A DNA stretch of 64,000 nt from Chryseobacterium rhizosphaerae (GCF_003385455.1 NZ_QNUF01000019.1:31627-95626); one strand, 5' to 3'; numbered from the stretch's first letter, positions 35,421 through 44,888 are shown. Program-made: numbers and translations. The notes: generated by a model not told the origin, from the letters alone.

Positions 35421-37430
35421 TTATTTACTTTTATTAAAGTTTTCTGCAAAAAATCCTAACATAGACTTATAAAGCTCTATCCTGTTGGGTTCTTTTCCAA
35501 ATCCGTGTCCTTCATCGTATTTTACCATATAAGGAACTTCGAATCCTTTAGCGCGCATTGCTTTAACAATCTGGTCAGATTCATTGATATTCACTCTTGG
35601 GTCATTGGCGCCCTGAACTACAAATAATGGCTTTTTGATTTTATCAATCTGGTAAACCGGTGAAACTTCCTTGGCAATTTTAGCTTCCTCAGGATTATCC
35701 AGATCATACCAGATCTGTTTTACCATTTCTTTGTAAGGTTTCCAGTATTCAGGGAAAGAAGCAAAGAAGGTAAAGATATTGGATACCCCAACATAATCCA
35801 CTCCACAAGCATACAGATCCGGAGTTTTAATCAAGCCCATCAAAGTAGCATAGCCTCCATGACTTCCTCCATAGATGGCCACTTTATCTTTATCTACCCA
35901 TCCCTGGCTAATGGCATATTTCACCCCGTCTTCCACATCATCCATGGCCTTTCTTCCAATCTGTTTATACCCAGCTTTCTGGAATCCCTTTCCATAGCCT
36001 CCGGAAATTCTGAAATTCACCTGAAGAGTTGCATATCCTCTGCTGGCAAACAATTGTGTTTCAGGGTTGAAGCCCCAATCATCTCTGATTCCCTGCGGAC
36101 CACCGTGAGGGTTTACTACCAAAGGAACTTTCTTACCCTCTAAAGCTGCTTTAGGCAATGTAATATACCCATGAATTGTCAATCCGTCTCTGCTTTTGAA
36201 TTCAATAGGTCTCATTTCTGCCATATCCTCTTCTTTAAGTTGTGGCATAAGGTTATAAAGAAGTTTTAATTCCTTGGTTTTGCTATCATACTCATAGTAA
36301 GTTCCGTAGAGCTTATCACTTGCAACAATAACCAATAGTTTTTCATTATTATCATCTGAAGAAACAATTCCGAACTCTTTATCTTTAAACTGAGCTTTTA
36401 ATTTGTCATCTATTTCCTTGTAAAATTTACTTACAGGAACGGTTTCTCCTTTTACCCCGTTATAACTGATATAGTCCAGCTCATAATTTCTGTTTTTACC
36501 GGCAACACTTATGGAATTTACATCATATACAGGATGAGAATACACCTCTTTGATTACTGCATTTTTCTTTAGATCATATAAAACGATTTTTGATTTGTCA
36601 CTGTCTAAATTGGTCACCACATACGCTTCATCTTTATTTTTAGAATTATCATTAAACCTGATAATATTGAAGGTATCAGACCAGTCCGTTGATTTCAGAA
36701 GATTGAATTTTCCGGTTTGTAAATCTTTATAATACGTTTTGGTAGTAAGACCGTTTTCAAGAACCGTATATCCTCTTAAATTTCCGTCTTTATCAAAAAT
36801 ATAGTCATCAATAGGGCTATTGACGTCCTTATTTTCATACAGCTGAGTTATTTCGCCGGTAACAAAATTAATTTTATAGGGTTCAAAGATCTGTTTGTTA
36901 TTTTTATTCATGGTCACCACTACAAAATCAGTATCTTTTATAGGTCTGATTGTGCCCAGTGTTATCCCTTCAAACGGTGTTAAATCTTTAAGATTCCCTC
37001 CGTCAGTATCGGCTGCATACAGGTGGATATTTTCATTTCCTCCTTTATCCTGGGTATAAAAAAGACGGTTTTTATTAAGCCAGCCATAGTTTTTGATCAG
37101 GTCATCTTTTTCTACAATTGCTTTGGTAATTTTTCCTGTACCCAGTTCTTTGACGTACACATGATTTTTCATGTCCTTATCTTTCTCCTTGTAGGAAAGG
37201 TATTTTCCATCAGGAGAAATTTTAAATGCCGAAGCTTTGGGTCTTGCAAAATAATCTTCAACTTTATATTTGAAAGTTCCTTTATCATAAGAAACAAGTT
37301 TCTCCAAACTAGCTTTTGAAGACGGTAATGTAGGATCACCAGGTAATTTGGCTGTTGTACTTTGTGCGTGGATCATAATAGCAGAGATTACAATATTGGC
37401 GGTGGTTAAAATTTTGGAATTTAGATTCAT
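35421..37430 (-). CDS. Secreted S9 family (prolyl oligopeptidase-type) peptidase
   Basis: 669 residues. A signal peptide (MNLNSKILTTANIVISAIMIHAQ, in part) precedes a beta-propeller gate (residues about 50-400). The alpha/beta-hydrolase catalytic domain holds Ser523 in YGGSHGGYAT, Asp610 in GANDPRVN and His642 in DEGHGFG. The order and spacing match S9C-type acylaminoacyl/oligopeptidases, which cut short peptides. It is probably periplasmic. It is a single gene with its own terminator. Confidence 0.93.
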   Translation of the reverse strand: MNLNSKILTTANIVISAIMIHAQSTTAKLPGDPTLPSSKASLEKLVSYDKGTFKYKVEDYFARPKASAFKISPDGKYLSYKEKDKDMKNHVYVKELGTGKITKAIVEKDDLIKNYGWLNKNRLFYTQDKGGNENIHLYAADTDGGNLKDLTPFEGITLGTIRPIKDTDFVVVTMNKNNKQIFEPYKINFVTGEITQLYENKDVNSPIDDYIFDKDGNLRGYTVLENGLTTKTYYKDLQTGKFNLLKSTDWSDTFNIIRFNDNSKNKDEAYVVTNLDSDKSKIVLYDLKKNAVIKEVYSHPVYDVNSISVAGKNRNYELDYISYNGVKGETVPVSKFYKEIDDKLKAQFKDKEFGIVSSDDNNEKLLVIVASDKLYGTYYEYDSKTKELKLLYNLMPQLKEEDMAEMRPIEFKSRDGLTIHGYITLPKAALEGKKVPLVVNPHGGPQGIRDDWGFNPETQLFASRGYATLQVNFRISGGYGKGFQKAGYKQIGRKAMDDVEDGVKYAISQGWVDKDKVAIYGGSHGGYATLMGLIKTPDLYACGVDYVGVSNIFTFFASFPEYWKPYKEMVKQIWYDLDNPEEAKIAKEVSPVYQIDKIKKPLFVVQGANDPRVNINESDQIVKAMRAKGFEVPYMVKYDEGHGFGKEPNRIELYKSMLGFFAENFNKSK

Positions 37431-37580
37431 AACTTATGTATTAAAGTTAAAATTATGTTTTGTATTTAAACTTTTAAATCAACAAAAGAATAAACACTTC
37501 TTTACAATTAGACATACAACAGCCTCAAAACGTTACATTATTTAACACCAGTTGAGGAAATATTTTTTAACAATAAAAAA

Positions 37581-37600
37581 GACAGCCCAAAAAGACTGTC
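37581..37600 (-). terminator. Terminator-like hairpin after DoxX gene
   Basis: GACAG (37581-37585) pairs with CTGTC (37596-37600), with a T6 run on the minus-strand side. The stem is short. Confidence 0.5.
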
Positions 37601-37607
37601 ATTTTAT

Positions 37608-38066
37608 TTAGTGTAAATAAATTCCAAAATACCACGTCCAGCCTATTAAAATCAGCTGCATCGGAATTCTCTGAACATAAAGATACCGCATTCCGGGGCC
37701 GGTATAATCTGCTTTAAAAATATTAATCTTTCTCCTTGAAGAGTTGATATTGGCTATAAATACCAATACATAAAAAACAATCAGTAAGATCGCAGTAATT
37801 TCCCTTATCGCCGGAATCATCAATCCTATTCCTGCTGCAATTTCCAACACTCCGGTAAAATACACCCAAAACATTCGTCCGGGAATAAATTCCGGGATCA
37901 TCATCGCCATTCCTTTCTGAAATTTAAAATGGGATAATCCCGTAAAAATAATGAAAACCGCCATTCCGAGGTTTCCTGAAAATAAAAAGTCAGGCTTCCC
38001 CTGGAATACCATTGTTCCCAGTAACGCCAGAATGAATGTGCCAAAAAGGACTGTTAGTAGTTTCAT
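37608..38066 (-). CDS. DoxX-family membrane protein
   Basis: 152 residues, four transmembrane segments. The pattern F-x-G-x-x-H-F, then I-P-E-F-I-P and G-V-L-E-I-A-A-G-I-G-L-x-x-P-x-x-R, marks the DoxX/SURF4-like family of small quinone- or thiol-linked membrane proteins. Function is not established. It lies at the downstream end of a minus-strand array of SRPBCC, VOC and SDR genes. Confidence 0.82.
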   Translation of the reverse strand: MKLLTVLFGTFILALLGTMVFQGKPDFLFSGNLGMAVFIIFTGLSHFKFQKGMAMMIPEFIPGRMFWVYFTGVLEIAAGIGLMIPAIREITAILLIVFYVLVFIANINSSRRKINIFKADYTGPGMRYLYVQRIPMQLILIGWTWYFGIYLH

Positions 38067-38187
38067 ACTTTTCTTTTAGGTTGCAGACTGCAGGTAATAG
38101 ATTGCAGAGATTAGGAAAATTACAATTTTTTAATGATCTGCAGCCTAAATCTACCAGTCTATACATAGTAAATATGTACTATGCTTT

Positions 38188-38646
38188 TTATACGGAACCT
38201 AGATTTACTCCTTCCGCCAGACTTTTAACAGTCATCAGGCCTTTTGTAAAGCCTGTATTCATATGGTCTTCCCAATCTTTTTCCACCTGCACTTCTGCAT
38301 GAAGCTTTGTTTTTCCACCAAAATCAATGAGAAAATATTTTTCAAAACAGCCGTTCCACTCCATGACTTCCTTACTTTGGGTATCCTCATTGCCATCTTT
38401 ATCCACCATTCCCAGGTGTTTAAAAACAATCTGCGTAGGCTCTTCCAGGCTATCTATGGTAGAAACCATACCTTCTCCTTTATCATTAAGAAAATATGTT
38501 TTCCCACCAACTTTCCAGTCGGATTTCATAATAGATCCCGGACCAAAATATTTGGTCCATTCACTATAGGTATCAGGACTCCAAAGGATGTCCCAAACTT
38601 TTTGCAAGGGAGCATCTATTATTGTTTCATACGATAAGGTTTCCAT
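38188..38646 (-). CDS. SRPBCC (AHSA1-like) domain protein
   Basis: 152 residues. A helix-grip START/Bet v1-like fold is indicated by the opening Y-E-T-I-I-D-A-P-L-Q-K-V-W-D-I-L-W and by W-N-G-C-F-E-K-Y-F near the middle. Such proteins bind hydrophobic ligands or chaperone partners; the ligand is unknown. It is paralogous to the adjacent 38712 gene, which opens with the same L-S-Y-E-x-x-I-x-A-x-x-x-K-V-W pattern. Confidence 0.8.
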   Translation of the reverse strand: METLSYETIIDAPLQKVWDILWSPDTYSEWTKYFGPGSIMKSDWKVGGKTYFLNDKGEGMVSTIDSLEEPTQIVFKHLGMVDKDGNEDTQSKEVMEWNGCFEKYFLIDFGGKTKLHAEVQVEKDWEDHMNTGFTKGLMTVKSLAEGVNLGSV

Positions 38647-38711
38647 ATTGTAATTTTTTTGTGGTTGGTTTGTTTATACAGTTTTTACATCATAGGGGTC
38701 CCAGTTTCTGT

Positions 38712-39140
38712 TTAAAGCTGATTTTCGGAAAGATGTTTCACGATATTTAATGCCTTTGGAAATTTTTCTTCAAAAAAATCTTTAAATTCTTCCGGAGTCT
38801 GAATTTTCACCGTCAGTAACGTTCCGTCTTCCACTTCCTCAAGGAAATAAGACTCTGTTGCATCTCCCCAGTTCTGAGCAACTTCAATTCCTTCATATAT
38901 TTCTCCCAGGTGCAGAAATTTTATTTCCTGATTAGGTACAATTTTTTCTACCCTGCTGTACATTCCATTATGTTTGGGGTCATAGAATTTTATAATATTA
39001 TTTTCTTCCAGTGTCCCTTCATAAAAGGAGCCCTCTGTAAAGGCTGTTGTCCACTGCCTGTAGGTAATATCTCCCCAAAGGACACTCCATACTTTTTCCG
39101 GTTCTGCATTAATCTCGATTTCGTATGATAATTTTTCCAT
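38712..39140 (-). CDS. SRPBCC-domain protein, paralogue
   Basis: 142 residues. Opening: MEKLSYEIEINAEPEKVWSV. It shares the SRPBCC pattern with 38188 (K-V-W-x-x-L-W-x-D-x-x-Y-x-x-W, F-x-x-G-S) and ends in an amphipathic helix. It is cytoplasmic; ligand unknown. Tandem position and similar openings indicate duplication. Confidence 0.8.
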   Translation of the reverse strand: MEKLSYEIEINAEPEKVWSVLWGDITYRQWTTAFTEGSFYEGTLEENNIIKFYDPKHNGMYSRVEKIVPNQEIKFLHLGEIYEGIEVAQNWGDATESYFLEEVEDGTLLTVKIQTPEEFKDFFEEKFPKALNIVKHLSENQL

Positions 39141-39221
39141 AGTATTTATTATTTATTGTCATTAGGTTGCAGACGGCAGATCTCTTCTCAATAGCTGACT
39201 GCAACTTTTAGTATTTAATTC

Positions 39222-40055
39222 CTAGCCTCCCACAAAATCACCTCCGTTAATGTGGATCACCTCTCCGGTGATATAACTCGCATCTTTAGAAGCTAAAAAT
39301 ACATAAGCAGGTGCTACTTCCGAAGGCTGTCCTGCCCTCTTCAAAGGAGTATCTTTTCCGAATGTAGACAGATCATTAAAGGCTTCTTTCACCAAGGGTG
39401 TCCATATGGGACCGGGAGCAATCCCATTGACCAGGATTCCTTTTTCAGCAAGATTACCTGCCAATGAGCGGATAAAAGCCAGTACAGCTCCTTTTGTAGC
39501 CGCATAATCTATCAAATGATCACTTCCTCTATAGGCGGTAACGGAAGTTGTACAGATGATCCGGCCTCCCTTTCTGATCAGCGGAAGGAAATTCCTCGTC
39601 AGGGAGATCATTGAAAGGATATTGGTCGTAAATGTTTCCCGGATCTGCTCATCCGTAATCTTTTCCAGACTGTTTTTTGAGGTATGAATTCCAGCATTAT
39701 TAACCAGAATATCCACATTTTCCCATTCGGACTTGATCTTCTCTGTACATTTTGTTCTGAAAGCTTTTCGAGTTAAATCTCCTTTCAGCAGGATACATTG
39801 CTGTCCCTCTTCTTCCACCAGTCTTTGGGTTTCTTTTGCATCGTCATCACTTTCTTTGTAGATCACAGCAACATCTGCTCCCTCTCTGGCAAAGTGAACG
39901 GCTACAGCCTGCCCTATTCCACTGTCTCCTCCTGAGATTACCGCCTTTTTTTCAAATAATTTCCGGCTTCCCAGGTAATCGTTTCGGATGATTTCCGGAA
40001 ACAGTCCTTCTTGAGGGACTTTTGATTTAGATTTTGACTTGTTCTGTGTTTTCAT
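39222..40055 (-). CDS. SDR-family oxidoreductase (YhdF/YghA-like)
   Basis: About 277 residues from the ATG at 40055; an ATG at 40082 is also in frame. The basic N-terminal extension KTQNKSKSKSK precedes the NAD(P)-binding GGDSGIGQA motif. Further motifs are VNNAGIH, the catalytic Ser in TTSVTAYRG, and Y-A-A-T-K with Tyr and Lys. The C-terminal GDFVGG fits the general-stress SDR group (YhdF, YghA). Substrate unknown. It follows the double-VOC gene. Confidence 0.88.
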   Translation of the reverse strand: MKTQNKSKSKSKVPQEGLFPEIIRNDYLGSRKLFEKKAVISGGDSGIGQAVAVHFAREGADVAVIYKESDDDAKETQRLVEEEGQQCILLKGDLTRKAFRTKCTEKIKSEWENVDILVNNAGIHTSKNSLEKITDEQIRETFTTNILSMISLTRNFLPLIRKGGRIICTTSVTAYRGSDHLIDYAATKGAVLAFIRSLAGNLAEKGILVNGIAPGPIWTPLVKEAFNDLSTFGKDTPLKRAGQPSEVAPAYVFLASKDASYITGEVIHINGGDFVGG

Positions 40056-40101
40056 AAGCAAATCTTTCCTAAATGACATCAAATGGCAAGCCGAAAAACT
40101 T

Positions 40102-40968
40102 TTAGGAATGATACGCGTCCTCCAGATCCTGTATTATAATTTCCTGCATTTTCATCATCGCCTGCACTACTTTATAAGCTTTTTCCTGATCTGAATCATT
40201 CATTAGCTGAATTAATCTTTTAGGAACAATCTGCCAGCTCAGACCATATTTATCCTTCAGCCAGCCACACATACTTTCTCTGCCCCCGTTTGAAGTCAAA
40301 GCATTCCAGTAACGATCTGTCTGTTCCTGGTCATCGGTCATCACCACCATGGAAATTCCTTCATTAAAGTCAAACTGATGATCATAAGAATTATCCATAC
40401 AATACAGACTGTAATGATCAATACTAAACTGGGCATGCTGAACATTTTCGGCAGGTTCCGTTATACTATGTCCTTCTCCCCCGTCTCCGTATTTCAGTAT
40501 ATTTCCGATATTCGAATTTGGGAAAGTCTGTGTATAAAGCTCCATCGCTTCTTTAGCTTTGCCGTTGTTCTCATGGATAAACATCAGGGTAGGAACTATT
40601 TTCTGATCGCCTCCCTTTTCTCCTAAAAATATTTGCCAGGTCACTCCAAACTTATCCTGAACCCATCCATATTTTTTACTCCATGAATAAGATCCCAGCT
40701 CCATTAATGCCATTCCCCCTTCCAGTAACTGATCCCAGTATTTCTGGACTTCATCTTCTGTGTCACAAATCACCATGAAAGAAACTGAAGGGTTCTTTTT
40801 GAATTGCGGACCACCGTTCAGCAGCATTATTCTCTGCCCAAAAAGGTCAACATTCATGACAACTGGTGTGTCTGCCGTAATCTCCCCATCAAAAACTTTA
40901 CAATAAAATTCTGCGGACTGTTTTGCATCTCCGTCATACCAGAGACACGGGAAAATATCTTTATTCAT
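40102..40968 (-). CDS. Double PhnB-like VOC-domain protein
   Basis: 288 residues with two PhnB/3-demethylubiquinone-methyltransferase-like VOC domains (residues about 1-118 and 122-255). Each has the pattern CLWYDGDAKQSAEFYCKVF or FIHENNGKAKEAMELYTQTF and ends W-Q-I. A helical tail follows. The first domain keeps W-V-Q-D-K-F-G-V-T-W-Q; the second has W-L-K-D-K-Y-G-L-S-W-Q. Enzymatic activity is unproven for this family. It starts a run with the SDR gene. Confidence 0.85.
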   Translation of the reverse strand: MNKDIFPCLWYDGDAKQSAEFYCKVFDGEITADTPVVMNVDLFGQRIMLLNGGPQFKKNPSVSFMVICDTEDEVQKYWDQLLEGGMALMELGSYSWSKKYGWVQDKFGVTWQIFLGEKGGDQKIVPTLMFIHENNGKAKEAMELYTQTFPNSNIGNILKYGDGGEGHSITEPAENVQHAQFSIDHYSLYCMDNSYDHQFDFNEGISMVVMTDDQEQTDRYWNALTSNGGRESMCGWLKDKYGLSWQIVPKRLIQLMNDSDQEKAYKVVQAMMKMQEIIIQDLEDAYHS

Positions 40969-41180
40969 TAGTTTAGATTTTAAAATAGATTAATATAGTT
41001 TTTGATTACTTTTTTCTGATTTAATTACTTTTACTTTGCTACCGAACAGAGTTTGGAAAATCCTATTTTCCACTCAGAATCGCAAGGGAAACATATGGCA
41101 AAGGAAATCTTATGTCTTTGCATTCACAAGGATCATCTTGTTTTTTGCAATGACACGGTAAAATTTCTGTAGTTTACACT

Positions 41181-41420
41181 TTATAGTTCCTTGAAAAACA
41201 TGTGATTCTCTTTCATATGATTCTTTAATTTTTCCATGGTATTCTTCCCAAAACCATGCATCTGCATAATTTCTTTTTCAGAATAATCCGACAGCTTTTC
41301 CAGGGAGTCTATTTTTTCCTTTTCCAAAGCTCTTCTTGCAGGTATAGCAATCACTCCATGAAGAAAATGTTCTTTAGGATCATAGTTAAAAGTATAAATA
41401 GAGTTTAAACTCTTTGACAT
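41181..41420 (-). CDS. RNA polymerase alpha-CTD-like helix-hairpin-helix protein
   Basis: 79 residues from the ATG at 41420 (an upstream ATG at 41438 is possible). Residues about 28-70 match the alpha-subunit C-terminal domain: A-R-R-A-L-E-K-x-x-I-D-S-L-E-K-L-S-D-Y, then GFGKNTMEKLK, the HhH DNA-contact element. There is no NTD, so this is a stand-alone relative rather than RpoA. Such small proteins are found beside VOC/SRPBCC genes in this phylum. DNA binding is inferred. Confidence 0.78.
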   Translation of the reverse strand: MSKSLNSIYTFNYDPKEHFLHGVIAIPARRALEKEKIDSLEKLSDYSEKEIMQMHGFGKNTMEKLKNHMKENHMFFKEL

Positions 41421-41455
41421 GATAACTAAATTGATCATGGCGGTAAAAAGTGTTT

Positions 41456-41869
41456 TTAATGATTCTCAACATATTTGTGGAAATTATTGAGGATAGCATA
41501 CCAGCCTTCTCTTTGCATTTCCACAGAGTTTTGCTTTTCAGGATCGAAAATCTCAGTAACCTTTGTCGTATTTTCATCTACTTGATCAAAGATCACTTCT
41601 ACTTTTCTTCCGTCCGCAATATGATATTGTATTTTTTCGTTAGGGATAACCTCATCATATACACCTTCAAAATCAAACCCAAAGCTTTTATCCTTGGCCT
41701 CCATTCTGTTTTTAAACTTCCCTCCTACTTTCAGGTCATTTTCAGAACTTGGGCACTGCCAGCTTTCATGGGCAAAATTCCATTTTGTAATATGTTTAGG
41801 CTCATTGAAATAATTCCAGACCTTTTCTACCGGAGCTAAAATTGTAATGTCTATTGTAATTGGATCCAT
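41456..41869 (-). CDS. SRPBCC-domain protein (AHSA1-like)
   Basis: 137 residues. It opens MDPITIDITILAPVEKVWNY with K-H-I-T-K-W-N-F-A and later W-Y-A-I-L-N-N-F-H-K-Y-V. This is the 'polyketide cyclase/AHSA1' form of the helix-grip fold. It lies 35 bp before the alpha-CTD-like gene and is likely co-transcribed. Confidence 0.82.
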   Translation of the reverse strand: MDPITIDITILAPVEKVWNYFNEPKHITKWNFAHESWQCPSSENDLKVGGKFKNRMEAKDKSFGFDFEGVYDEVIPNEKIQYHIADGRKVEVIFDQVDENTTKVTEIFDPEKQNSVEMQREGWYAILNNFHKYVENH

Positions 41870-41893
41870 AGTTCTATTTTTAAGTGATTGGGT

Positions 41894-41924
41894 AAAGGGC
41901 GCCCCAAAAAAATGAGTGCCCTTT
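41894..41924 (-). terminator. Weak hairpin between VOC and SRPBCC genes
   Basis: AAAGGGC (41894-41900) pairs with GCCCTTT (41918-41924). The large A-rich loop makes it doubtful as a full terminator. Confidence 0.3.
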
Positions 41925-41949
41925 TATTTATAATGAGTTAAATATAAGA

Positions 41950-42381
41950 TTATTTTGTGTATTCGTCATTATAGTTCACCATCCAATGAACGCCATATTT
42001 ATCCTGGAAACTTCCAAAATAATCTCCCCAAAACTGATCTTCAAGCGGCATTTCTATATTTCCTCCCTCTGAAAGTCCTTTAAAAAGTCTTTCAGCTTCG
42101 TCTTTCGATTCCGGAAAAATAGAAACATAATTATTATTTCCTACTGTCAGAGTCTGTCCGAATCCCGGAACGATATCCGAAGCCATTAAAAGATCATTTC
42201 CAATAGGTAGCGCTACATGCATTACTCTGTTTTTTTCCTCGTCTGAAAGATTTTCAGTACCCGGAGCGTTCCCCATCTTGTGGATTTCACCCAGAAACTC
42301 TCCTCCAAAGACAGATTTGTAAAAATTGAACGCTTCTTCTGCGGTTCCATCAAAATTTAAGTACGGATTTAATTTTGCCAT
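41950..42381 (-). CDS. PhnB-like VOC protein
   Basis: 143 residues from the ATG at 42381 (MAKLNPYLNFDG). It has the PhnB-like features Y-L-N-F-x-G-T-A-E-E-A-F-N-F-Y, V-M-H-V-A-L-P-I-G, and F-Q-D-K-Y-G-V-H-W-M-V-N-Y at the C-terminus. It is not expected to be a C-P lyase component; the family is a common, uncharacterised glyoxalase-fold group. Confidence 0.85.
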   Translation of the reverse strand: MAKLNPYLNFDGTAEEAFNFYKSVFGGEFLGEIHKMGNAPGTENLSDEEKNRVMHVALPIGNDLLMASDIVPGFGQTLTVGNNNYVSIFPESKDEAERLFKGLSEGGNIEMPLEDQFWGDYFGSFQDKYGVHWMVNYNDEYTK

Positions 42382-42504
42382 GATTTTTAATTTTAAGTTG
42401 TTAAGATTATTGGTAAACACAAATAGTACAAAAGGTTCATAAATAACACGGCAACGATATCAAACATTGGCGTTACTTTTAAAACAACCGGTACTAGCCG
42501 TATT

Positions 42505-43281
42505 TTATTTATTTAAAAAATTTTCTATTTCCTTTACGGTAAAGTCTATTAAATCTATATCCATACTTCCATCGAAATCGGCCATCATATAAGTGCCATG
42601 GGTAGCGGGAAGTATCATTAATTGTGAATTTTTCACCAGCCTCCACATAGCAACTGTATGTTCGGGCTTCATGACATCTTTATCACCACTGATAAACAGT
42701 ACGGGTGAGTGGATAGAAGTCAATACCTCATCATCCCAATCTTCAAAAGTCTGCATCCTCTTACAGTCTTTGTCAAAGAGATTTTCAAGCTTTGAGAAAT
42801 CAGGATTCAGGTTTAAAAAATTAATTTTAAAGGGCTCCGGCATGGTATCAAACGTTGCCTCCTGCATCCCTTCAAAAAAGCCGTCAATCATTCCTGATCT
42901 CTTATAAAATGCTGAAGCAACCACCAGTTTTTCTACAACATCCGGATAAAGATGAGCAATCTGCATCACGGTATTTCCACCATTGCTGAATCCCCAAAAT
43001 GAAGCTTTTTTAATATTGAGTTCCCCTAAAAGAGCAGCAACATCCCGGGCATCCTGCTCAAATGTTTCAGGAATATCCCGATGTTCACTTCTCCCGTGAT
43101 TCTGAAGATCAATACCAATCAGCTGAAATTTATTTTCAAGCCTTCTAATAACTTCTTTAAAATCAAACAAAATAGAGGAACCTCCTCCATGGATCAGTAC
43201 CAAAGGTTTTCCTGCACCATAAATTTCATAATACAGCTGAATTCCATTGACTCTTTTATAGCCTTTTTCTACCGGATTCAT
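42505..43281 (-). CDS. Cytoplasmic alpha/beta hydrolase
   Basis: 258 residues. Oxyanion motif HGGGSS (31-36), nucleophile Ser99 in GFSNGG, Asp in ISGDKDV, and His in PATHGTY. There is no signal peptide. Epoxide-hydrolase/haloperoxidase-type fold; substrate unknown. It starts 3 bp after the stop of the upstream DinB-like gene, which indicates an operon. Confidence 0.88.
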   Translation of the reverse strand: MNPVEKGYKRVNGIQLYYEIYGAGKPLVLIHGGGSSILFDFKEVIRRLENKFQLIGIDLQNHGRSEHRDIPETFEQDARDVAALLGELNIKKASFWGFSNGGNTVMQIAHLYPDVVEKLVVASAFYKRSGMIDGFFEGMQEATFDTMPEPFKINFLNLNPDFSKLENLFDKDCKRMQTFEDWDDEVLTSIHSPVLFISGDKDVMKPEHTVAMWRLVKNSQLMILPATHGTYMMADFDGSMDIDLIDFTVKEIENFLNK

Positions 43282-43284
43282 GGG

Positions 43285-43809
43285 TTAATATTTTATATTT
43301 TCGTCCACATCATATTTCATTCCCGGGTAGTCTAAAATTTTACGCATCAATCCGATCTGCCCGCACAGGTAATCTTCACGGCCAATACACATTCCTACAA
43401 AATTGAGTTTGTTTTCTGTGATAAAAGGAATGTTCATCCCTATTTCAAAAATCTCATCAAGCTCTTCATCTGTTACTTCCCCTAATCTCTGATACACTTT
43501 TGAAGAAATATCATGGAAATTTTTCTTCAGGTCAGTTAAAGTTGGGTATGTATTACTTTCATCCAATGCCTTTCCCTGAAAAAAGAGATCATTATTAGGA
43601 TCCTGATCCTGTAGTCCCAGTACCCAACCCAATCCATACCTCATATTCACAAAGTTTCCTGCCATCCATATGATATGATTGGTTTTATTTTCAATTCTTT
43701 TCAACGCATCTTCTTCCGAAATACCGTCCAAAACGTTCATAAAGCTTTGGGTATGCATTCTGTAAGCCGGAATAATGAGTTCCATTTTTTTTGATTTTGG
43801 TGTGTCCAT
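43285..43809 (-). CDS. DinB-like protein with degenerate metal site
   Basis: 174 residues of the DinB/YfiT four-helix fold. Helix 1 (Y-R-M-H-T-Q-S-F), helix 2 (N-H-I-I-W-M-A-G-N-F-V-N-M-R-Y) and the final helix G-R-E-D-Y-L-C-G-Q-I-G-L-M-R-K are visible. In active members the last motif reads H-E-x-Y-H-x-G-Q; here both histidines are replaced, so metal binding is probably lost. It may be structural or ligand binding. It is operonic with the alpha/beta hydrolase. Confidence 0.75.
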   Translation of the reverse strand: MDTPKSKKMELIIPAYRMHTQSFMNVLDGISEEDALKRIENKTNHIIWMAGNFVNMRYGLGWVLGLQDQDPNNDLFFQGKALDESNTYPTLTDLKKNFHDISSKVYQRLGEVTDEELDEIFEIGMNIPFITENKLNFVGMCIGREDYLCGQIGLMRKILDYPGMKYDVDENIKY

Positions 43810-43842
43810 TTTTTTATTTTTTATGGATTTTATTTTTAAACC

Positions 43843-44304
43843 TTACTTTATCGCTCCCGGTTTTCCCAGAATCCTGCGAAGGTAGCCCAGCTGTCCGCTG
43901 TGGTAAATTTCATGAAGGCAAAGCATTGCAATATCTGTACTGCTTCCAGGAGTAAATCTTTCAAGAGTATTAAGCTTTGCGTCCAATATATTCTGAGACT
44001 GGTTCAGATAAGATTTTAGTTCTTCAAAATTTACAAACTCAGCCTTCCGCTCCAACGGTATTTCTCCTCTGTTGTAGCATGAGAACTTCTCTCCATCCCA
44101 AACAGATTCTTCACCCAGGATATTCAGAAAAGCATTTCTTATATAAATTAAATGTCCGAGAATCCAATTCATAGAATTAGCCTCACCATTTGGAAAAACC
44201 ATTGATTCATTATGTGTAATACCCTCGATATTCAAAGAGATCACCTGATAATTACTGGTCACCTGGTTTTTTACAAATTCTATTTCGTTTGATATAGTTT
44301 CCAT
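43843..44304 (-). CDS. DinB-family protein
   Basis: 153 residues. The metal-site histidines are present: N-W-I-L-G-H-L-I-Y-I-R-N and L-H-E-I-Y-H-S-G-Q-L-G-Y-L-R-R. DinB-fold proteins are thiol-dependent transferases or hydrolases for low-molecular-weight thiol adducts (for example bacillithiol S-transferases). The substrate here is not known. It lies 33 bp before the degenerate DinB gene. Confidence 0.84.
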   Translation of the reverse strand: METISNEIEFVKNQVTSNYQVISLNIEGITHNESMVFPNGEANSMNWILGHLIYIRNAFLNILGEESVWDGEKFSCYNRGEIPLERKAEFVNFEELKSYLNQSQNILDAKLNTLERFTPGSSTDIAMLCLHEIYHSGQLGYLRRILGKPGAIK

Positions 44305-44316
44305 AATGCTAAAATA

Positions 44317-44733
44317 TTATGATTGGTCTGCAGGCAATTGTGAGAGATCTCCGTACATCACTTCCCACTGATGGCCATCAATATCTGCAAAAGCACTTTG
44401 ATACATCCATCCGTGATCCTGAGGTTCACTATATTTTGAACCTCCGTTTTCGAGAGCTGTTTTTACCATATGATCTACTTCATCACGACTGTTTACACCT
44501 ATTGCAAGAAGCACTTGTGTGGTATCTCCTTTGGCAAAAGGTCTGTCCGTAAATGTCTGAAAAAATTCTTCTTTCAGAAACATGGTATAAATATGATCTT
44601 CTCGCATGACTACGCATATTGCCTGATCATTCGAAAACTGTTCATTTATAGAAAAGCCAAGCTTCGTCCAGAAGTCTCTGGTTTTTTGCACGTCTTTTAC
44701 AGGTAAATTGACGTAAATATCGTTGATTCGCAT
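44317..44733 (-). CDS. VOC-family protein, copy 1 of tandem pair
   Basis: 138 residues from the ATG at 44733. An ATG at 44805 is rejected because it would put coding sequence over the conserved promoter. It has VNLPVKDVQKTRDFW, FLKEEFFQTF, and D-x-D-G-H-Q-W-E-V near the C-terminus. It closely resembles the 44889 product (INEQFSNDQA versus INEQFSDDKA). The shared ~80-bp upstream region carries a Crp/Fnr-type half-degenerate site (44791-44806). It is not a fosfomycin enzyme by any visible motif. Confidence 0.86.
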   Translation of the reverse strand: MRINDIYVNLPVKDVQKTRDFWTKLGFSINEQFSNDQAICVVMREDHIYTMFLKEEFFQTFTDRPFAKGDTTQVLLAIGVNSRDEVDHMVKTALENGGSKYSEPQDHGWMYQSAFADIDGHQWEVMYGDLSQLPADQS

Positions 44734-44888
44734 TTTGTAATTTTTAGTGTTAAACTTGTAACCAAATGACCAAGGTTTAATAAAAACTAACCTGGCATAA
44801 GGCAATATTTAATGTTATTTGAAAGTAAAGCATCTGTTAAGGTAGAATAAGAAACGCTTTTTGGCAGTGATCCTCGTTAGGTGCTCTA

